From Oscillospiraceae bacterium (GTDB lineage: Bacteria; Bacillota; Clostridia; UMGS1810), in the NCBI GenBank assembly GCA_015068705.1, contig SVJZ01000008.1:1-64000 (forward strand): DNA of 64,000 nt, given 5' to 3'. Position numbers and translations under genes: made by a program. This document shows, one piece after another, positions 8,474 to 17,304 of this stretch. The notes under the pieces are model-generated. The model ran no database searches. It was given only the letters and a program-made list of their open reading frames with translations, and had not been told where the DNA came from. Position 1 is the stretch's first letter; each line of letters begins with the position of its first letter.

Positions 8474-8553
8474 TTGGATTTTGAGTGGATTCGGTTTGAT
8501 TCCGGTTTGATTTTGTGGTGATTACGGATTGGTTTTATGTATCAGATGAATAC

Positions 8554-8808
8554 CTAACGGTTTTGTCCGCGTTTGGTGTCTTTGCATATGGTTTTTATTT
8601 GCCGGTAACCGCAATATCTGCATTGATGGGTAAGCTCATAAAAGGTGCGTTTGCCCGGAACAAAATGCTCTACCATGATTTGTATTTCACCTTTGGGGTG
8701 TGGCTGGGTAAGAGTTTCCAATATTTGTATATCTTCTTCCCGTGATGGTTTTTTGCCTGTTTTTTTCATGGCAAATAATTTGTTGCATTCAGGACACCTT
8801 CCAAGCAT
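8554..8808 (-). CDS. Small zinc-ribbon-like protein
   Basis: An 84-residue protein with two CxxC knuckles, CPEC at residues 5-8 and CRYCG near residue 63. Together they could hold one zinc ion in a ribbon fold. The middle is charged, and there is no signal peptide or membrane segment. AAAGGAG lies ten bases before the ATG. It diverges from the blaI-like gene across an intergenic region that holds the BlaI operators, so it might share that control. I do not recognise a named family; it could bind nucleic acid or a partner protein. Confidence 0.65.
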   Translation of the reverse strand: MLGRCPECNKLFAMKKTGKKPSREEDIQILETLTQPHPKGEIQIMVEHFVPGKRTFYELTHQCRYCGYRQIKTICKDTKRGQNR

Positions 8809-8915
8809 GTGCTGTCACTCCTTTGAAAGTATTCGCTTACAATGCCAGTATAACACATTTTATTTTCATTGCCAATATGAAATCTTTACAAGTTGGTTAC
8901 AGAGTAAAATGGATA

Positions 8916-8944
8916 TTGACAAATTTGGATTACAAATGTAATAT
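8916..8944 (+). promoter_or_regulatory. Promoter of the blaI-blaR1-slh operon
   Basis: TTGACA at 8916-8921, 17 bases, TAATAT at 8939-8944. The -10 overlaps the first BlaI-type operator. Confidence 0.75.
8930..8941. promoter_or_regulatory. BlaI/MecI-type operator 1
   Basis: TTACAAATGTAA is a dyad of TTACA and TGTAA, the TACA-TGTA pattern of BlaI/MecI operators. It overlaps the -10 element. Confidence 0.75.
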
Positions 8945-8956
8945 ATAAGTGTAAGC

Positions 8957-8968
8957 TTACAAATGTAA
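8957..8968. promoter_or_regulatory. BlaI/MecI-type operator 2
   Basis: A second, identical TTACAAATGTAA, 27 bp downstream of the first and between the promoter and the blaI ribosome site. Confidence 0.75.
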
Positions 8969-8990
8969 TCCATGAAAGGGAGCGGTACAG

Positions 8991-9380
8991 ATGAAAAGGG
9001 CAGAGCAGTTTCCGCAAATCAGCGATGCGGAATTTTGTGTGATGCAGGCATTGTGGAAACTGGGTAAGGCAACGGCAGGAGAGCTGGTGGAAGAGGTATC
9101 ACGCACCCGGGCGTGGAATCCCAAAACCATTCGCACCCTGCTCAACCGGTTGGTGAGCAAAGGGGCGGCGAATGCTCAAAAAACAGATGCAAAGGCATAT
9201 CTGTATTACCCTGTTATTGCGCAGGATGATTATGTGGCGCACGAAAGCCATCATTTTCTGGACAAGCTCTATCAAGGCTCGCTGGGGTTGATGCTCTCCC
9301 ACTTTGTGAGCGAAACCCCATTGAGCAGTGAGGAAATTGCCGAGCTAAAAGCCATATTGGAGGAGGCAGACCATGAGTAG
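8991..9380 (+). CDS. blaI: BlaI/MecI family transcriptional repressor
   Basis: A 129-residue winged-helix repressor. SDAEFCVMQALWKLGKATAGELVEEV and the recognition stretch WNPKTIRTLLNRLVSKGA are the BlaI/MecI/CopY DNA-binding domain (residues 10-75). The C-terminal helices dimerise and hold the site cleaved when the partner protease is activated. Two matching operators lie in its own promoter, so it should repress this operon. Its last codons overlap the blaR1-like start by eight bases. Such pairs control beta-lactamase genes in staphylococci, but no beta-lactamase is present here; the third gene encodes an SLH protein. Confidence 0.93.
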   Translation: MKRAEQFPQISDAEFCVMQALWKLGKATAGELVEEVSRTRAWNPKTIRTLLNRLVSKGAANAQKTDAKAYLYYPVIAQDDYVAHESHHFLDKLYQGSLGLMLSHFVSETPLSSEEIAELKAILEEADHE

Positions 9381-10995
9381 CGCATGCTTGTTGCAGATGG
9401 TACTGCGTTGCTCTGCGCAAGGCACACTGGTTGGTCTGGTGGTACTGGCAGTACGGGCGTTACTCGGCAGACACATTGCGGCAAAGTGGCGGATGCTGCT
9501 TTGGGGTGTGATGCTGGTGCGGTTTGTATTGCCCTTCTATCCACAAAGTGGGTGGAGTCTGTTTGGATTGGTACCAAGCGCGGGAGAGCTGATGCCTGCC
9601 ACAGTGACCATGACACCCGACATGGCGACAGAACAGGTTTTGGTGACAAATGCCCTTTCGTGGCATCAAATTGCATTTTGGGTGTGGGCAATCGGTGCAG
9701 GAATAAGCGTTTTGTGGGTGACGGCAATGCAAGCGATGTTACATTGGAATGTGCACCGCAGTAAAATGCCGGTAAGTGCCGAAAGTGCGGAGGTTTTTGC
9801 CCGTGCACGGCAACGCATGGGCGCATCCGAACGAATTGTACCCATGGTGCAGACGGCGGTAACATCTCCTGCCCTGATGGGAGTGGTTCGCCCCAAGGTA
9901 CTTATTACCCCTCAAACCGAACAGATGAGTGTGAAGAGTCGGGAAATGATTTTTATGCATGAGATTGCCCATCATTGCCGGGGTGATGCACTGCTCAATC
10001 ATCTGCTCCTTTTGATTGGATGTGTGCATTGGTTTAATCCGGTGCTTTGGGGGTTGCTGTGCCCGGTGCGACGGGATATGGAACAGGCGGCAGACCAGAA
10101 GGTACTTCGGCATATGAGCAGCATCGAACATGGGATATACGGGCAGACCATCATTGCGGTGCTGGGTAGCATGGCAGAGGGACGGATGCGTCGCGTTTTG
10201 TCCTTGACGGGTGACCGCAGTGGGATTCGTGGGAGGCTAAAAGAGATTGCGCGGTATCGTACCCCTGCGCTTTGGTGGAGTGCTGCATCGGTGGTATGTG
10301 TTGGGGTGATGGCGGTGATTTGCCTGACCAGTGCGCCCGAGCAACCGCAGGAGGGCATGGTACATACCGAATGGTCAACCGAAGTGGTGGCACAGCCCCA
10401 GCCGACGCCCACCGACCAACCGGTTGAAACGCCCATTGCAACACTGCGTGTAGAAAAGGCTGCTGACCAGTCAGAGGAAAAACCGACCGAGCCAACTCCT
10501 CAACCTGACCCCACGCCGGAATCCGAGCCGGATCCCCCTGCCCGGAAACCGCCAAAAGTGATTATGCCAAACCTTTCGGGAGAGTATCTGGAAGGAGTGG
10601 TGGATATGCTCTACGCCGAGGTGGAGCAGGATGTGGGTGTGCATGATGTGGTGCAGATGTTGGAACAGTCGGGAAAAACGGGTGGCAACGACCTCAAAAA
10701 TGGTTATGTGTATGGTGAGTATCGTTTTGCCGATGGGAGCAGTCGCACGGTGGAGGGGGTTGCGCCGGATGAAAACGGCATCATTACCCTATTTGCAAGC
10801 GGAAGTGCACCGCACATGGCGAATGTGTGCTTTACCCCTGCAGGTGAGGCAATGCCTGCGGCAGAGTATGGTGTGCTGGCAGATGACCGCGCCTTTTCTT
10901 TTACCGGATTTGACCCAAACAAGCGGTATGATATTACCATCTCTGCGGCGACACGGGATGAATGGAAGATAGACGGAGAATTTGTGGTGTATTAA
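9373..10995 (+). CDS. BlaR1/MecR1-type M56 antirepressor peptidase with a non-penicillin-binding sensor
   Basis: A 540-residue membrane metalloprotease. The M56 part spans residues 1-320 with hydrophobic segments near 17-31, 40-56, 98-122 and 297-316, and the zinc motif HEIAHH at 196-201. In place of the penicillin-binding sensor of BlaR1 it has a Pro-rich linker (about 335-395) and a 150-residue outer domain ending in a beta-rich stretch (EYRFADGSSRTV to DEWKIDGEFVVY). I see no SxxK/KTG active site, so the signal is probably not a beta-lactam. GGAGGAGG precedes the ATG, which overlaps the blaI stop. It probably inactivates the BlaI-like repressor when its outer domain senses wall stress or a ligand. 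Confidence 0.88.
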   Translation: MSSACLLQMVLRCSAQGTLVGLVVLAVRALLGRHIAAKWRMLLWGVMLVRFVLPFYPQSGWSLFGLVPSAGELMPATVTMTPDMATEQVLVTNALSWHQIAFWVWAIGAGISVLWVTAMQAMLHWNVHRSKMPVSAESAEVFARARQRMGASERIVPMVQTAVTSPALMGVVRPKVLITPQTEQMSVKSREMIFMHEIAHHCRGDALLNHLLLLIGCVHWFNPVLWGLLCPVRRDMEQAADQKVLRHMSSIEHGIYGQTIIAVLGSMAEGRMRRVLSLTGDRSGIRGRLKEIARYRTPALWWSAASVVCVGVMAVICLTSAPEQPQEGMVHTEWSTEVVAQPQPTPTDQPVETPIATLRVEKAADQSEEKPTEPTPQPDPTPESEPDPPARKPPKVIMPNLSGEYLEGVVDMLYAEVEQDVGVHDVVQMLEQSGKTGGNDLKNGYVYGEYRFADGSSRTVEGVAPDENGIITLFASGSAPHMANVCFTPAGEAMPAAEYGVLADDRAFSFTGFDPNKRYDITISAATRDEWKIDGEFVVY

Positions 10996-11010
10996 AAAGG
11001 AGGAATGGTT

Positions 11011-11652
11011 ATGAAACGGATGATAGCAATGTTGCTGGTGTGTTGTGTGATTTTGTCGGGATTTACGGCATTGTCGGCGGCACCGACCGAGGAACAGTGG
11101 AAGGATTTGACGGATTACCGGATTATGGTTGGCGACCCGTCGGGAGAGTTGAGGGAGCAGGACGGCATAACCCGTGCTGAGGCGGTGAAGATGATTTGTG
11201 CGTCCATGGGAATGACGGGGGCGGCGCAAGGGTTACCGACGGCGTTTAAGGATGTGCCGGAAACCCACTGGGCGGCAGGCTACATCGCCCTTGCGGCGCA
11301 GATGGGGATTGTGCAGGGAGATGAAAATGGGTTGTTTGCCCCCAATGCGCAGATTACCAACGAAGAGATGCTCAAAATGATTGTGGCGGCACTGGGATAT
11401 GCCCCCATGGCGGACATGCGCGGCGGATATCCGGCAGGGTACACCATGCTGGGCACTTCGCTGGGACTTACGGCGGATATGACCCTGCAGACCAATGTGA
11501 CGGCATTGCGCAGTGATGCGGCACTGATGATGGTGCGTGCATTGGATATTCCCCTGATGAAGCAGGTGGGATTTGGCAGCACGGTGGAATATGCCATCAT
11601 GAACGGGGAAAACGGAGTGGAACTGCAAACACTGCGGATGCTGTTGCAATAA
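11011..11652 (+). CDS. Small exported SLH-domain protein
   Basis: A 213-residue secreted protein: signal peptide to about residue 24 (VCCVILSGFTALSA), then SLH-like repeats. The clearest is FKDVPETHWAAGYIALAAQMGIVQGDENGLFAPNAQITNEEML. A diverged repeat lies before it (DYRIMVGDPSG, ITRAEAVKMI) and another after it. SLH triplets bind pyruvylated wall polymer. There is little beyond the repeats, so it may be an anchor, a wall-occupancy sensor or a partner of the outer domain of the preceding protease. The ATG at 11011 is chosen because AAAAAGGAGGA is seven bases upstream; an ATG at 11005 is too close. It is the last gene of the blaI operon. Confidence 0.85.
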   Translation: MKRMIAMLLVCCVILSGFTALSAAPTEEQWKDLTDYRIMVGDPSGELREQDGITRAEAVKMICASMGMTGAAQGLPTAFKDVPETHWAAGYIALAAQMGIVQGDENGLFAPNAQITNEEMLKMIVAALGYAPMADMRGGYPAGYTMLGTSLGLTADMTLQTNVTALRSDAALMMVRALDIPLMKQVGFGSTVEYAIMNGENGVELQTLRMLLQ

Positions 11653-11688
11653 AAAGGATGTATGCACCTTGTGCATACATCCTTTTTT
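11652..11688. terminator. Bidirectional terminator between the SLH gene and tatD
   Basis: AAAAAGGATGTATGCAC pairs with GTGCATACATCCTTTTT around CTT. It serves both convergent genes. Confidence 0.92.
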
Positions 11689-12448
11689 ATTCAATTCCAA
11701 ACAGGGTTTTGGTATTTTGTGCGGTTTGCTGTGCGAGTTCTTCCACCGGCACGCCACGAAGCTCGGCAATTTTTGCAGCGGTATCCTTGACATAGATGGA
11801 ACAATTTCGTCTGCCCCGGTGCGGCTCGGGTGAAAGGTAGGGACAATCGGTTTCAATGAGCAACCGGTCTTTGGGAACCATCTTTGCGACCTCGGGCAGA
11901 GAACGGGCGTTTTTATAGGTAACCGGCCCTGCAAGGGAGATGTAATATCCCATATCCAGTGCAATTTTTGCACTTTCGACAGAGCCGGAAAAGCAGTGGA
12001 GTACACCGCCTGTGAATTGGCTTTCTTTTAAGATGGTGATGGTATCTTCCATGGCATCCCGTGTGTGGATGATGACCGGTTTTTTGAGTTTATATGCCAG
12101 TGCCATTTGCTTTCGGAACCATTCCCGCTGGATATCACGGGGGGAGTTATCGTAGTAATAATCCAGACCGATTTCGCCGATTGCCACCACTTTTGGATGG
12201 GTGCTCATTTGTGCAAGGTCGGTTAAATCCTGCTCGGTCATACCCTCGGTATCGTGAGGGTGTACCCCTACTGCGGCATGGATAAAATCATAGCGGTCGG
12301 CAAGGGCAATGCTCTCGCGCGAGCTTTCCATATCGGCACCGACATTGATGACATTAGAAATGCCCTCTGCGGCAAGTGAGGTGAGCAGTTCATGCCGGTC
12401 CGAATCAAATCGGTTGTCATTGTAGTGCGCATGTGAATCAAAAAACAT
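11687..12448 (-). CDS. tatD: TatD family metal-dependent hydrolase/DNase
   Basis: A 253-residue TIM-barrel metallo-hydrolase of the TatD/YcfH/YabD family. Metal ligands are visible in DSHAHYND (residues 4-11), GEIGLDYYYDNSP, KPVIIHTRDA, GVLHCFSG and LIETDCPYL. Family members act as 3'-5' exonucleases or D-aminoacyl-tRNA-type hydrolases in the cytoplasm. The ATG at 12448 follows TAGGAGGAAACCC; the longer open frame adds 15 unsupported residues. It lies downstream of metG on the same strand, a common Firmicutes pairing, separated by an inverted-repeat element. Confidence 0.93.
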   Translation of the reverse strand: MFFDSHAHYNDNRFDSDRHELLTSLAAEGISNVINVGADMESSRESIALADRYDFIHAAVGVHPHDTEGMTEQDLTDLAQMSTHPKVVAIGEIGLDYYYDNSPRDIQREWFRKQMALAYKLKKPVIIHTRDAMEDTITILKESQFTGGVLHCFSGSVESAKIALDMGYYISLAGPVTYKNARSLPEVAKMVPKDRLLIETDCPYLSPEPHRGRRNCSIYVKDTAAKIAELRGVPVEELAQQTAQNTKTLFGIE

Positions 12449-12507
12449 GGGTTTCCTCCTATGCGTATATGCACGGCGTGCATTTTTTGACAAAATGTAT
12501 TATTCTT

Positions 12508-12640
12508 AAAACACCCCCACCCCTGCCCCTCCCCCAAGGGAGGGAGATTTATAGAATGTATGTGGCGCAAGCCGATGGCTTGCGCCACATACAGAAAAAA
12601 CAATCTCCCCTCCAAGAATGGAGGGGATGGGGGTGGCTGA
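12508..12640. repeat. Intergenic inverted-repeat element (CCCCTCCAAGAATGGAGGGG family)
   Basis: About 130 bp between tatD and metG. A C-rich left arm (ACACCCCCACCCCTGCCCC) faces a G-rich right arm (GGAGGGGATGGGGGTGG), with a central perfect stem GTGGCGCAAGCC/GGCTTGCGCCAC. The right arm matches 59917-59955, so it belongs to a dispersed family. Confidence 0.8.
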
Positions 12641-12680
12641 ATGGTTTTCGTAAAAGATATGTGTTTGATACAGATGAAAT

Positions 12681-14600
12681 TTATCTCACCTGTGCGCCGT
12701 CCGGCAAATCCTTATCAGGTGTGATGAGCGAAAGGGTCTTTCCATCGGATGCAGCCAGAATCATACCCTGCGACAGTACACCACGCAGTTTTACGGGTTT
12801 TAGGTTGGTTACCACAACCACACGTCTGCCTACCATCTGCTCGGGGGTATAGTGCTTGGCAATGCCCGACACAATCTGGCGTACCTCGTCGCCAATGCGA
12901 ATCTGGCTGACCAGCAGTTTATCTGCACCTTCTACCGGTTTACACTCAAGTACTGTGCCCACTTTAAGCTCCACCTTGGCAAAATCGTCGATGGAGATTT
13001 CATTTGACTCCTCTTTGGGCTCTTCTGCTTTGGGCTCTTCCTTGGGTGCACGTTCTGCTTCCAGTTCGGCAAGTTTTTTTGCCTCATCGATACGAACAAA
13101 GAGGGGGGAAGGCTCACTTACGGTGATATTTCCACCCTTGCGGAAGGAAAGGGTTTCAAATTCGGTACCCTCTGCACCAATCTGGCGCAGGATTTCTGTG
13201 CCGGTAGCAGGCATAAAGGGAGTTGCCAGTACGCCGATATAGCGGATTGCCTCAATCAGGTTCCACAAAACCTCTTTGAGGCGGTCTTGCTGTGCCTCAT
13301 CCTTTGCCAATGCCCACGGCATGGTTTCATCGATGTATTTGTTGCTACGGCGTGCCAGTGCGATGATTTCTTCCAGTGCATCTGCCACACGGAAATCTTT
13401 CATCAGGCTACACACCTTATCACTGGTTTGCAGGCAGGCACCCTCCAGTTCGGGATTGACCGATTCCAGATCAATGGAGCCGCCAAAATATTTTTGTGCC
13501 ATGGCAACCGTGCGGTTGACCAGATTACCCAGCGTGTTTGCAAGGTCGGCATTAAACCGTGCGATGATGGTTTCATAGGTGATGGTGCCATCTGCTGCAT
13601 AGGGCATCTCACGCAGTACATAATAGCGTACTGCATCCACGCCGAAGTGGCGAACCAGATCGTCAGCATAAATGACGTTACCCTTGGATTTGCTCATCTT
13701 ATCGGTGCCAAAGAGCAGCCACGGGTGACCGAAAATGCGTTTGGGAAGCGGCTCACCCAGTGCCATGAGCAGGATGGGCCAGTAGATGGTGTGGAAGCGC
13801 AGGATGTCTTTGCCGATGATGTGTGCATCTGCAGGCCAGTGTTTCTGATACAATTCGCCTGCGCCGTCGGGGGTATAGCCGAGGGCGGTGATGTAGTTGG
13901 AGAGTGCGTCAATCCACACATAGATGACGTGCTTTTCGTCAAAGGTGATGGGAACGCCCCATTTGAAGGAAGAACGGGACACACACAAATCCTGCAGACC
14001 CGGTTTTAAGAAATTGTTTACCATTTCCTTTTTGCGGGACTCGGGCACGATAAAATCGGGGTGTGCGTCGATATATTCCATCAGGCGATCCTGATATTTG
14101 CTCATTTTAAAGAAGTATGCCTCTTCACTGGTCTTTTGCAGGGGTCTGCCGCAATCGGGGCACACGCCGCCTTCTGCCTGGGTATCGGTGAAGAAGGATT
14201 CGCAGGGAACGCAGTACCAGCCCTCATAGGAGCCTTTGTAGATGTCACCCTGGTCATAGAGCTTTTTGAAAATTTTCTGTACCGCATCCACATGGTAATC
14301 ATCGGTGGTGCGGATGAATTTGTCGTAGCTTGCGCCCATCAAATCCCAGATGCGGCGGATTTCGCCTGCCACACCGTCTACATATTCCTGACAGGTCACG
14401 CCCGACTCTTTGGCGATTTCCTCAATCTTCTGACCATGTTCGTCGGTGCCGGTGAGGAAAAACACATCAAAGCCCAGCATACGCTGAAACCGCGCAATGG
14501 CATCGGTGAGTACCACTTCGTAGGTATTGCCGATGTGGGGTTTGCGCGAGGTGTAGGCGATGGCGGTGGTAATATAGTAGGGTTGTCTTTTGTCGCTCAT
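12681..14600 (-). CDS. metG: Methionyl-tRNA synthetase
   Basis: A 639-residue class I synthetase that charges tRNA-Met. It has the HIGH-type motif in KPHIGNTYE near residue 19, a zinc knuckle (CVPCESFFTDTQAEGGVCPDC without the usual fourth-site changes), the KMSKS motif in DKMSKSKGN, an anticodon-binding helical domain, an acidic Ala/Glu/Lys linker, and a C-terminal EMAP/Trbp111-like tRNA-binding domain (FAKVELKVGTV to LKPVKLRGVLSQGM). ATG at 14600 has GAAAGGA upstream; the in-frame TTG six codons earlier lies inside that SD. It is followed by tatD on the same strand and preceded by spmAB. Confidence 0.97.
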   Translation of the reverse strand: MSDKRQPYYITTAIAYTSRKPHIGNTYEVVLTDAIARFQRMLGFDVFFLTGTDEHGQKIEEIAKESGVTCQEYVDGVAGEIRRIWDLMGASYDKFIRTTDDYHVDAVQKIFKKLYDQGDIYKGSYEGWYCVPCESFFTDTQAEGGVCPDCGRPLQKTSEEAYFFKMSKYQDRLMEYIDAHPDFIVPESRKKEMVNNFLKPGLQDLCVSRSSFKWGVPITFDEKHVIYVWIDALSNYITALGYTPDGAGELYQKHWPADAHIIGKDILRFHTIYWPILLMALGEPLPKRIFGHPWLLFGTDKMSKSKGNVIYADDLVRHFGVDAVRYYVLREMPYAADGTITYETIIARFNADLANTLGNLVNRTVAMAQKYFGGSIDLESVNPELEGACLQTSDKVCSLMKDFRVADALEEIIALARRSNKYIDETMPWALAKDEAQQDRLKEVLWNLIEAIRYIGVLATPFMPATGTEILRQIGAEGTEFETLSFRKGGNITVSEPSPLFVRIDEAKKLAELEAERAPKEEPKAEEPKEESNEISIDDFAKVELKVGTVLECKPVEGADKLLVSQIRIGDEVRQIVSGIAKHYTPEQMVGRRVVVVTNLKPVKLRGVLSQGMILAASDGKTLSLITPDKDLPDGAQVR

Positions 14601-14674
14601 GGAAAACAGTCCTTTCAAACAAGTTCAATCTTTACCTTTTATCATAGCATGAATTTAACCAGGTTTCAAGTGTT

Positions 14675-15211
14675 TTATGCGCCAAAAATTGCAAAGCACA
14701 CCCAAATGCTTAAGAAAATGCCGGTAAAATCCGCCAAAAGTGCGCATTTTACCGTGTGGCGGATCTGGGTGATGCCCACCGCTCCGAAATACACCGCCAG
14801 GGTATAAAAGGTGGTTTCGGTGGAGCCCATCATAACAGAAACGGCTCTGCCGATAAAGGAATCGGTGCCGTGGGTGCGGAACAGGTCGGTTGCCAATGCC
14901 AGTGAGCCACCGCCCGACATGGGACGGAGCAGGGCAAAGGGAACCACCTCGGGTGGGAAATGCAAAAAATCGGTGATGGGTTTTAATGCAAAAGTGACAA
15001 GGTCGAGTGCACCGGACGCACGGAACATGCCGATGGCAACCAAAAGACCGATGATGGGGGGCAGAATTTGAAAGCCGATTTTTAAGCCGTCCGTTGCCCC
15101 CTCCAGAAAACAGGAATACACTTCGGTGCCGCTGCGCAAGCCCCACACCAGAATGAGACAGACCATGGCAGGCATGGCAAAGGAGGAAATGAGAGAGATG
15201 GCATTAAGCAT
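14675..15211 (-). CDS. spmB: Spore maturation protein B
   Basis: A 178-residue membrane protein with a nucleoside-recognition/Gate domain: PIIGLLVAIGMFRASGALD, the conserved LLRPMSGGGSLALATDLF, and VMMGSTETTFYTLAVYFGAVG. SpmA and SpmB are needed for full dehydration of the Bacillus spore core. It overlaps the end of spmA by eight bases, so translation is probably coupled. This pair is good evidence that the organism forms endospores. Confidence 0.95.
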   Translation of the reverse strand: MLNAISLISSFAMPAMVCLILVWGLRSGTEVYSCFLEGATDGLKIGFQILPPIIGLLVAIGMFRASGALDLVTFALKPITDFLHFPPEVVPFALLRPMSGGGSLALATDLFRTHGTDSFIGRAVSVMMGSTETTFYTLAVYFGAVGITQIRHTVKCALLADFTGIFLSIWVCFAIFGA

Positions 15212-15794
15212 GGCGCACCCCCGAACGTTTGTTGCACCAATGGGTGATGGTTAATCCAACCGTGGCGGTAAGGAGGGATACCACCCACACGGGCAGGATG
15301 ATTTCGCTCGGTGCGGCAGAGCCGAACGAGGCGCGGATGCCGATGAGGGTGGAGGGAATGAGTTGGATGGAGGCGGTATTGAGCACCACAAAGGTGCACA
15401 TTTCATCCGAGGCACGGTTGGGCGAGTGGTTTCGCTTTTGCAGTTCACGCATGGCGGTAAGTCCCAACGGGGTGGCGGCGTTGGCAAGACCGAGGATGTT
15501 TGCCACCATGTTCATGGATATTGCCGAAAATGCCGCACTGTCGGGTGGAAGGTTTGGGAAAATGAGCCTGCCCAGCGGGCGGATGATGCGCGAAAACACC
15601 CGGACCAGTCCGGATTTTTCCGCAATCCGCATGAGCCCTGTCCACAGTGCGGTTACCCCGATAAAGCCCAGCACGGTGGCGATGGCGTTGTTTGCACTTT
15701 CGAATGCTGCCTGCATGGTGGCGTCCAGGCGCCCGTTCCACATTGCGATCATGAGTGACAGGAGCATCATGCCCGACCAGATATAGTTCATCAT
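15204..15794 (-). CDS. spmA: Spore maturation protein A
   Basis: A 196-residue membrane protein of the SpmA family, the usual partner of SpmB. It shows the Gate-domain motifs FIGVTALWTGLMRIAEKSGLV, AAFSAISMNMVANILGLANAATPLGL and FVVLNTASIQLIPSTLIGIR. GAGGTG lies nine bases before the ATG at 15794; a GTG start at 15806 is possible. It is the first gene of the spmAB pair, just downstream of the MATE gene on the same strand. Confidence 0.95.
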   Translation of the reverse strand: MMNYIWSGMMLLSLMIAMWNGRLDATMQAAFESANNAIATVLGFIGVTALWTGLMRIAEKSGLVRVFSRIIRPLGRLIFPNLPPDSAAFSAISMNMVANILGLANAATPLGLTAMRELQKRNHSPNRASDEMCTFVVLNTASIQLIPSTLIGIRASFGSAAPSEIILPVWVVSLLTATVGLTITHWCNKRSGVRHA

Positions 15795-15857
15795 AACAAA
15801 AAACACCTCATTATCACTCTATGAGGTGTTCTTTGAAATTATACTTTTCCGTGTCCG

Positions 15858-15890
15858 GTAAAAGCCTCCTCCGAGATTGGAGGAGGGTGA
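15858..15890 (-). terminator. Probable terminator of the MATE gene
   Basis: On the minus strand CCTCCTCC pairs with GGAGGAGG around a six-base loop, followed by CTTTTAC. It lies just after the MATE stop codon. Confidence 0.6.
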
Positions 15891-15907
15891 ATCATTATGT
15901 ACAATTT

Positions 15908-17284
15908 TTATTTTTCCAGAAATTTGATATTGCTCCGGTACAATCCCACCAACAGCAAAATACTTACCACCAGCGCTACCGATTCGGCAAGGGGGAAGGA
16001 GTACCACACGGCGTTGACACCGATGAACGAAAACACATATGCCGAGGGCAGAATGATGACGAGTTGGCGCAAAAGCGACACGAAGAGGCTACGGTTTCCT
16101 CTGCCCACCGCCTGAAACATGGTGGAAAATAAAATGCCAAGTGCCGCAGGAACAAAGCACAGACTGATGGTGCGCAGGGCAGGGATTCCCACCTGATACA
16201 TGGTTTCGGAGGCGTTAAACAGGGACAGAAGCCATCTTGGTGCCACCCAGAACAGTACCGTGCCTGCCGCCATAATGATGATGGCGATGATGGTGCCATA
16301 TCGGAGGGCATCCATCAGACGTTTGCGGTTGCGTGCGCCATAGTTATAGCCCATGATGGGCATAACCCCTTGCGTCAGACCAAATACCGGCATAAACACA
16401 AAGGATTGCAGTTTGTAGTAAACGCCAAGCACTGCTACTGCGGAAGAAAACTGGGTGAGGATGGCGTTTAGACCCGTTACCAGAAATGAGCCGATGGACT
16501 GCATGATAATGGAAGGAAAGCCTACCGCGTAAATATCCCGTAAAATCTCCCTCTGCAGGCGAAAGCCCCGGAAGGTGATGTGGATTTCGTGTTTTTTCAA
16601 AAACATAACCAAAAGGATGAAAATGCCCGATGCAATCTGCCCGGTAACGGTGGCAATGGCCGCACCGGCTACACCCATAGCGGGTACGCCCAACAAGCCA
16701 AAGATGAAAATGGGGTCGAGGATGATGTTGATGACGGCACCCAAAAGTTGGGAAATCATGGGGTAAATCATGTTGCCGGTTGCCTGGATGGTTTTGTCGC
16801 CCATCATGGTGAAAAAGGCACCGAAGGAAAATACTGTGCAGATGGTGAGATAGGAGGTGCCGGCATTGATGACCTCGGCGTTGTCATCAAACAGACAGAA
16901 AAACGGACGGCTGAGAAATCCGCCCAGCAAGGCAAATACCACCCATCCCAAAAATGCCAGTACCAGCCCGTGGGTTGCGGCTTTGCTTGCCACATCCGGT
17001 TTTCCTTCGCCCAGACGGCGGGACACCAGGGAATTGACACCCACGCCGGTACCAACTGCCACCGACACCAGAAGCATCTGTGCCGGAAATGCCAGAGATA
17101 CTGCGGTTAGCGCATTTTCACTGATTTGTGCTACAAAGATGGAATCTACCACATTGTAAAGTGCCTGTATGAGCATGGAAAACATGGCAGGCAGGCTCAT
17201 GGATATGATGAGGCGCAGCATGGGCGCGGTGCCCATCTTATTTTCCTGTGGTTGAATTTTGTTTGTCTGACTCAAAATGTTCAC
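15908..17284 (-). CDS. MATE family efflux transporter
   Basis: A 458-residue protein with 12 hydrophobic segments in two related halves. MATE signatures are PAMFSMLIQALYNVVDSIFVAQ in the first half and a matching FPSIIMQSIGSFLVTGLNAIL in the second, plus VGTGVGVNSLVSRRLGEG. It exports cationic drugs or metabolites using sodium or proton gradients; the substrate is not predictable. The start is GTG at 17284 behind GAAAG. The gene follows trmFO by 20 bases, so it may be the last gene of the dprA-topA-trmFO transcript. Confidence 0.93.
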   Translation of the reverse strand: MNILSQTNKIQPQENKMGTAPMLRLIISMSLPAMFSMLIQALYNVVDSIFVAQISENALTAVSLAFPAQMLLVSVAVGTGVGVNSLVSRRLGEGKPDVASKAATHGLVLAFLGWVVFALLGGFLSRPFFCLFDDNAEVINAGTSYLTICTVFSFGAFFTMMGDKTIQATGNMIYPMISQLLGAVINIILDPIFIFGLLGVPAMGVAGAAIATVTGQIASGIFILLVMFLKKHEIHITFRGFRLQREILRDIYAVGFPSIIMQSIGSFLVTGLNAILTQFSSAVAVLGVYYKLQSFVFMPVFGLTQGVMPIMGYNYGARNRKRLMDALRYGTIIAIIIMAAGTVLFWVAPRWLLSLFNASETMYQVGIPALRTISLCFVPAALGILFSTMFQAVGRGNRSLFVSLLRQLVIILPSAYVFSFIGVNAVWYSFPLAESVALVVSILLLVGLYRSNIKFLEK

Positions 17285-17304
17285 TTCTTTCGTAAAAAAT
17301 AGCG

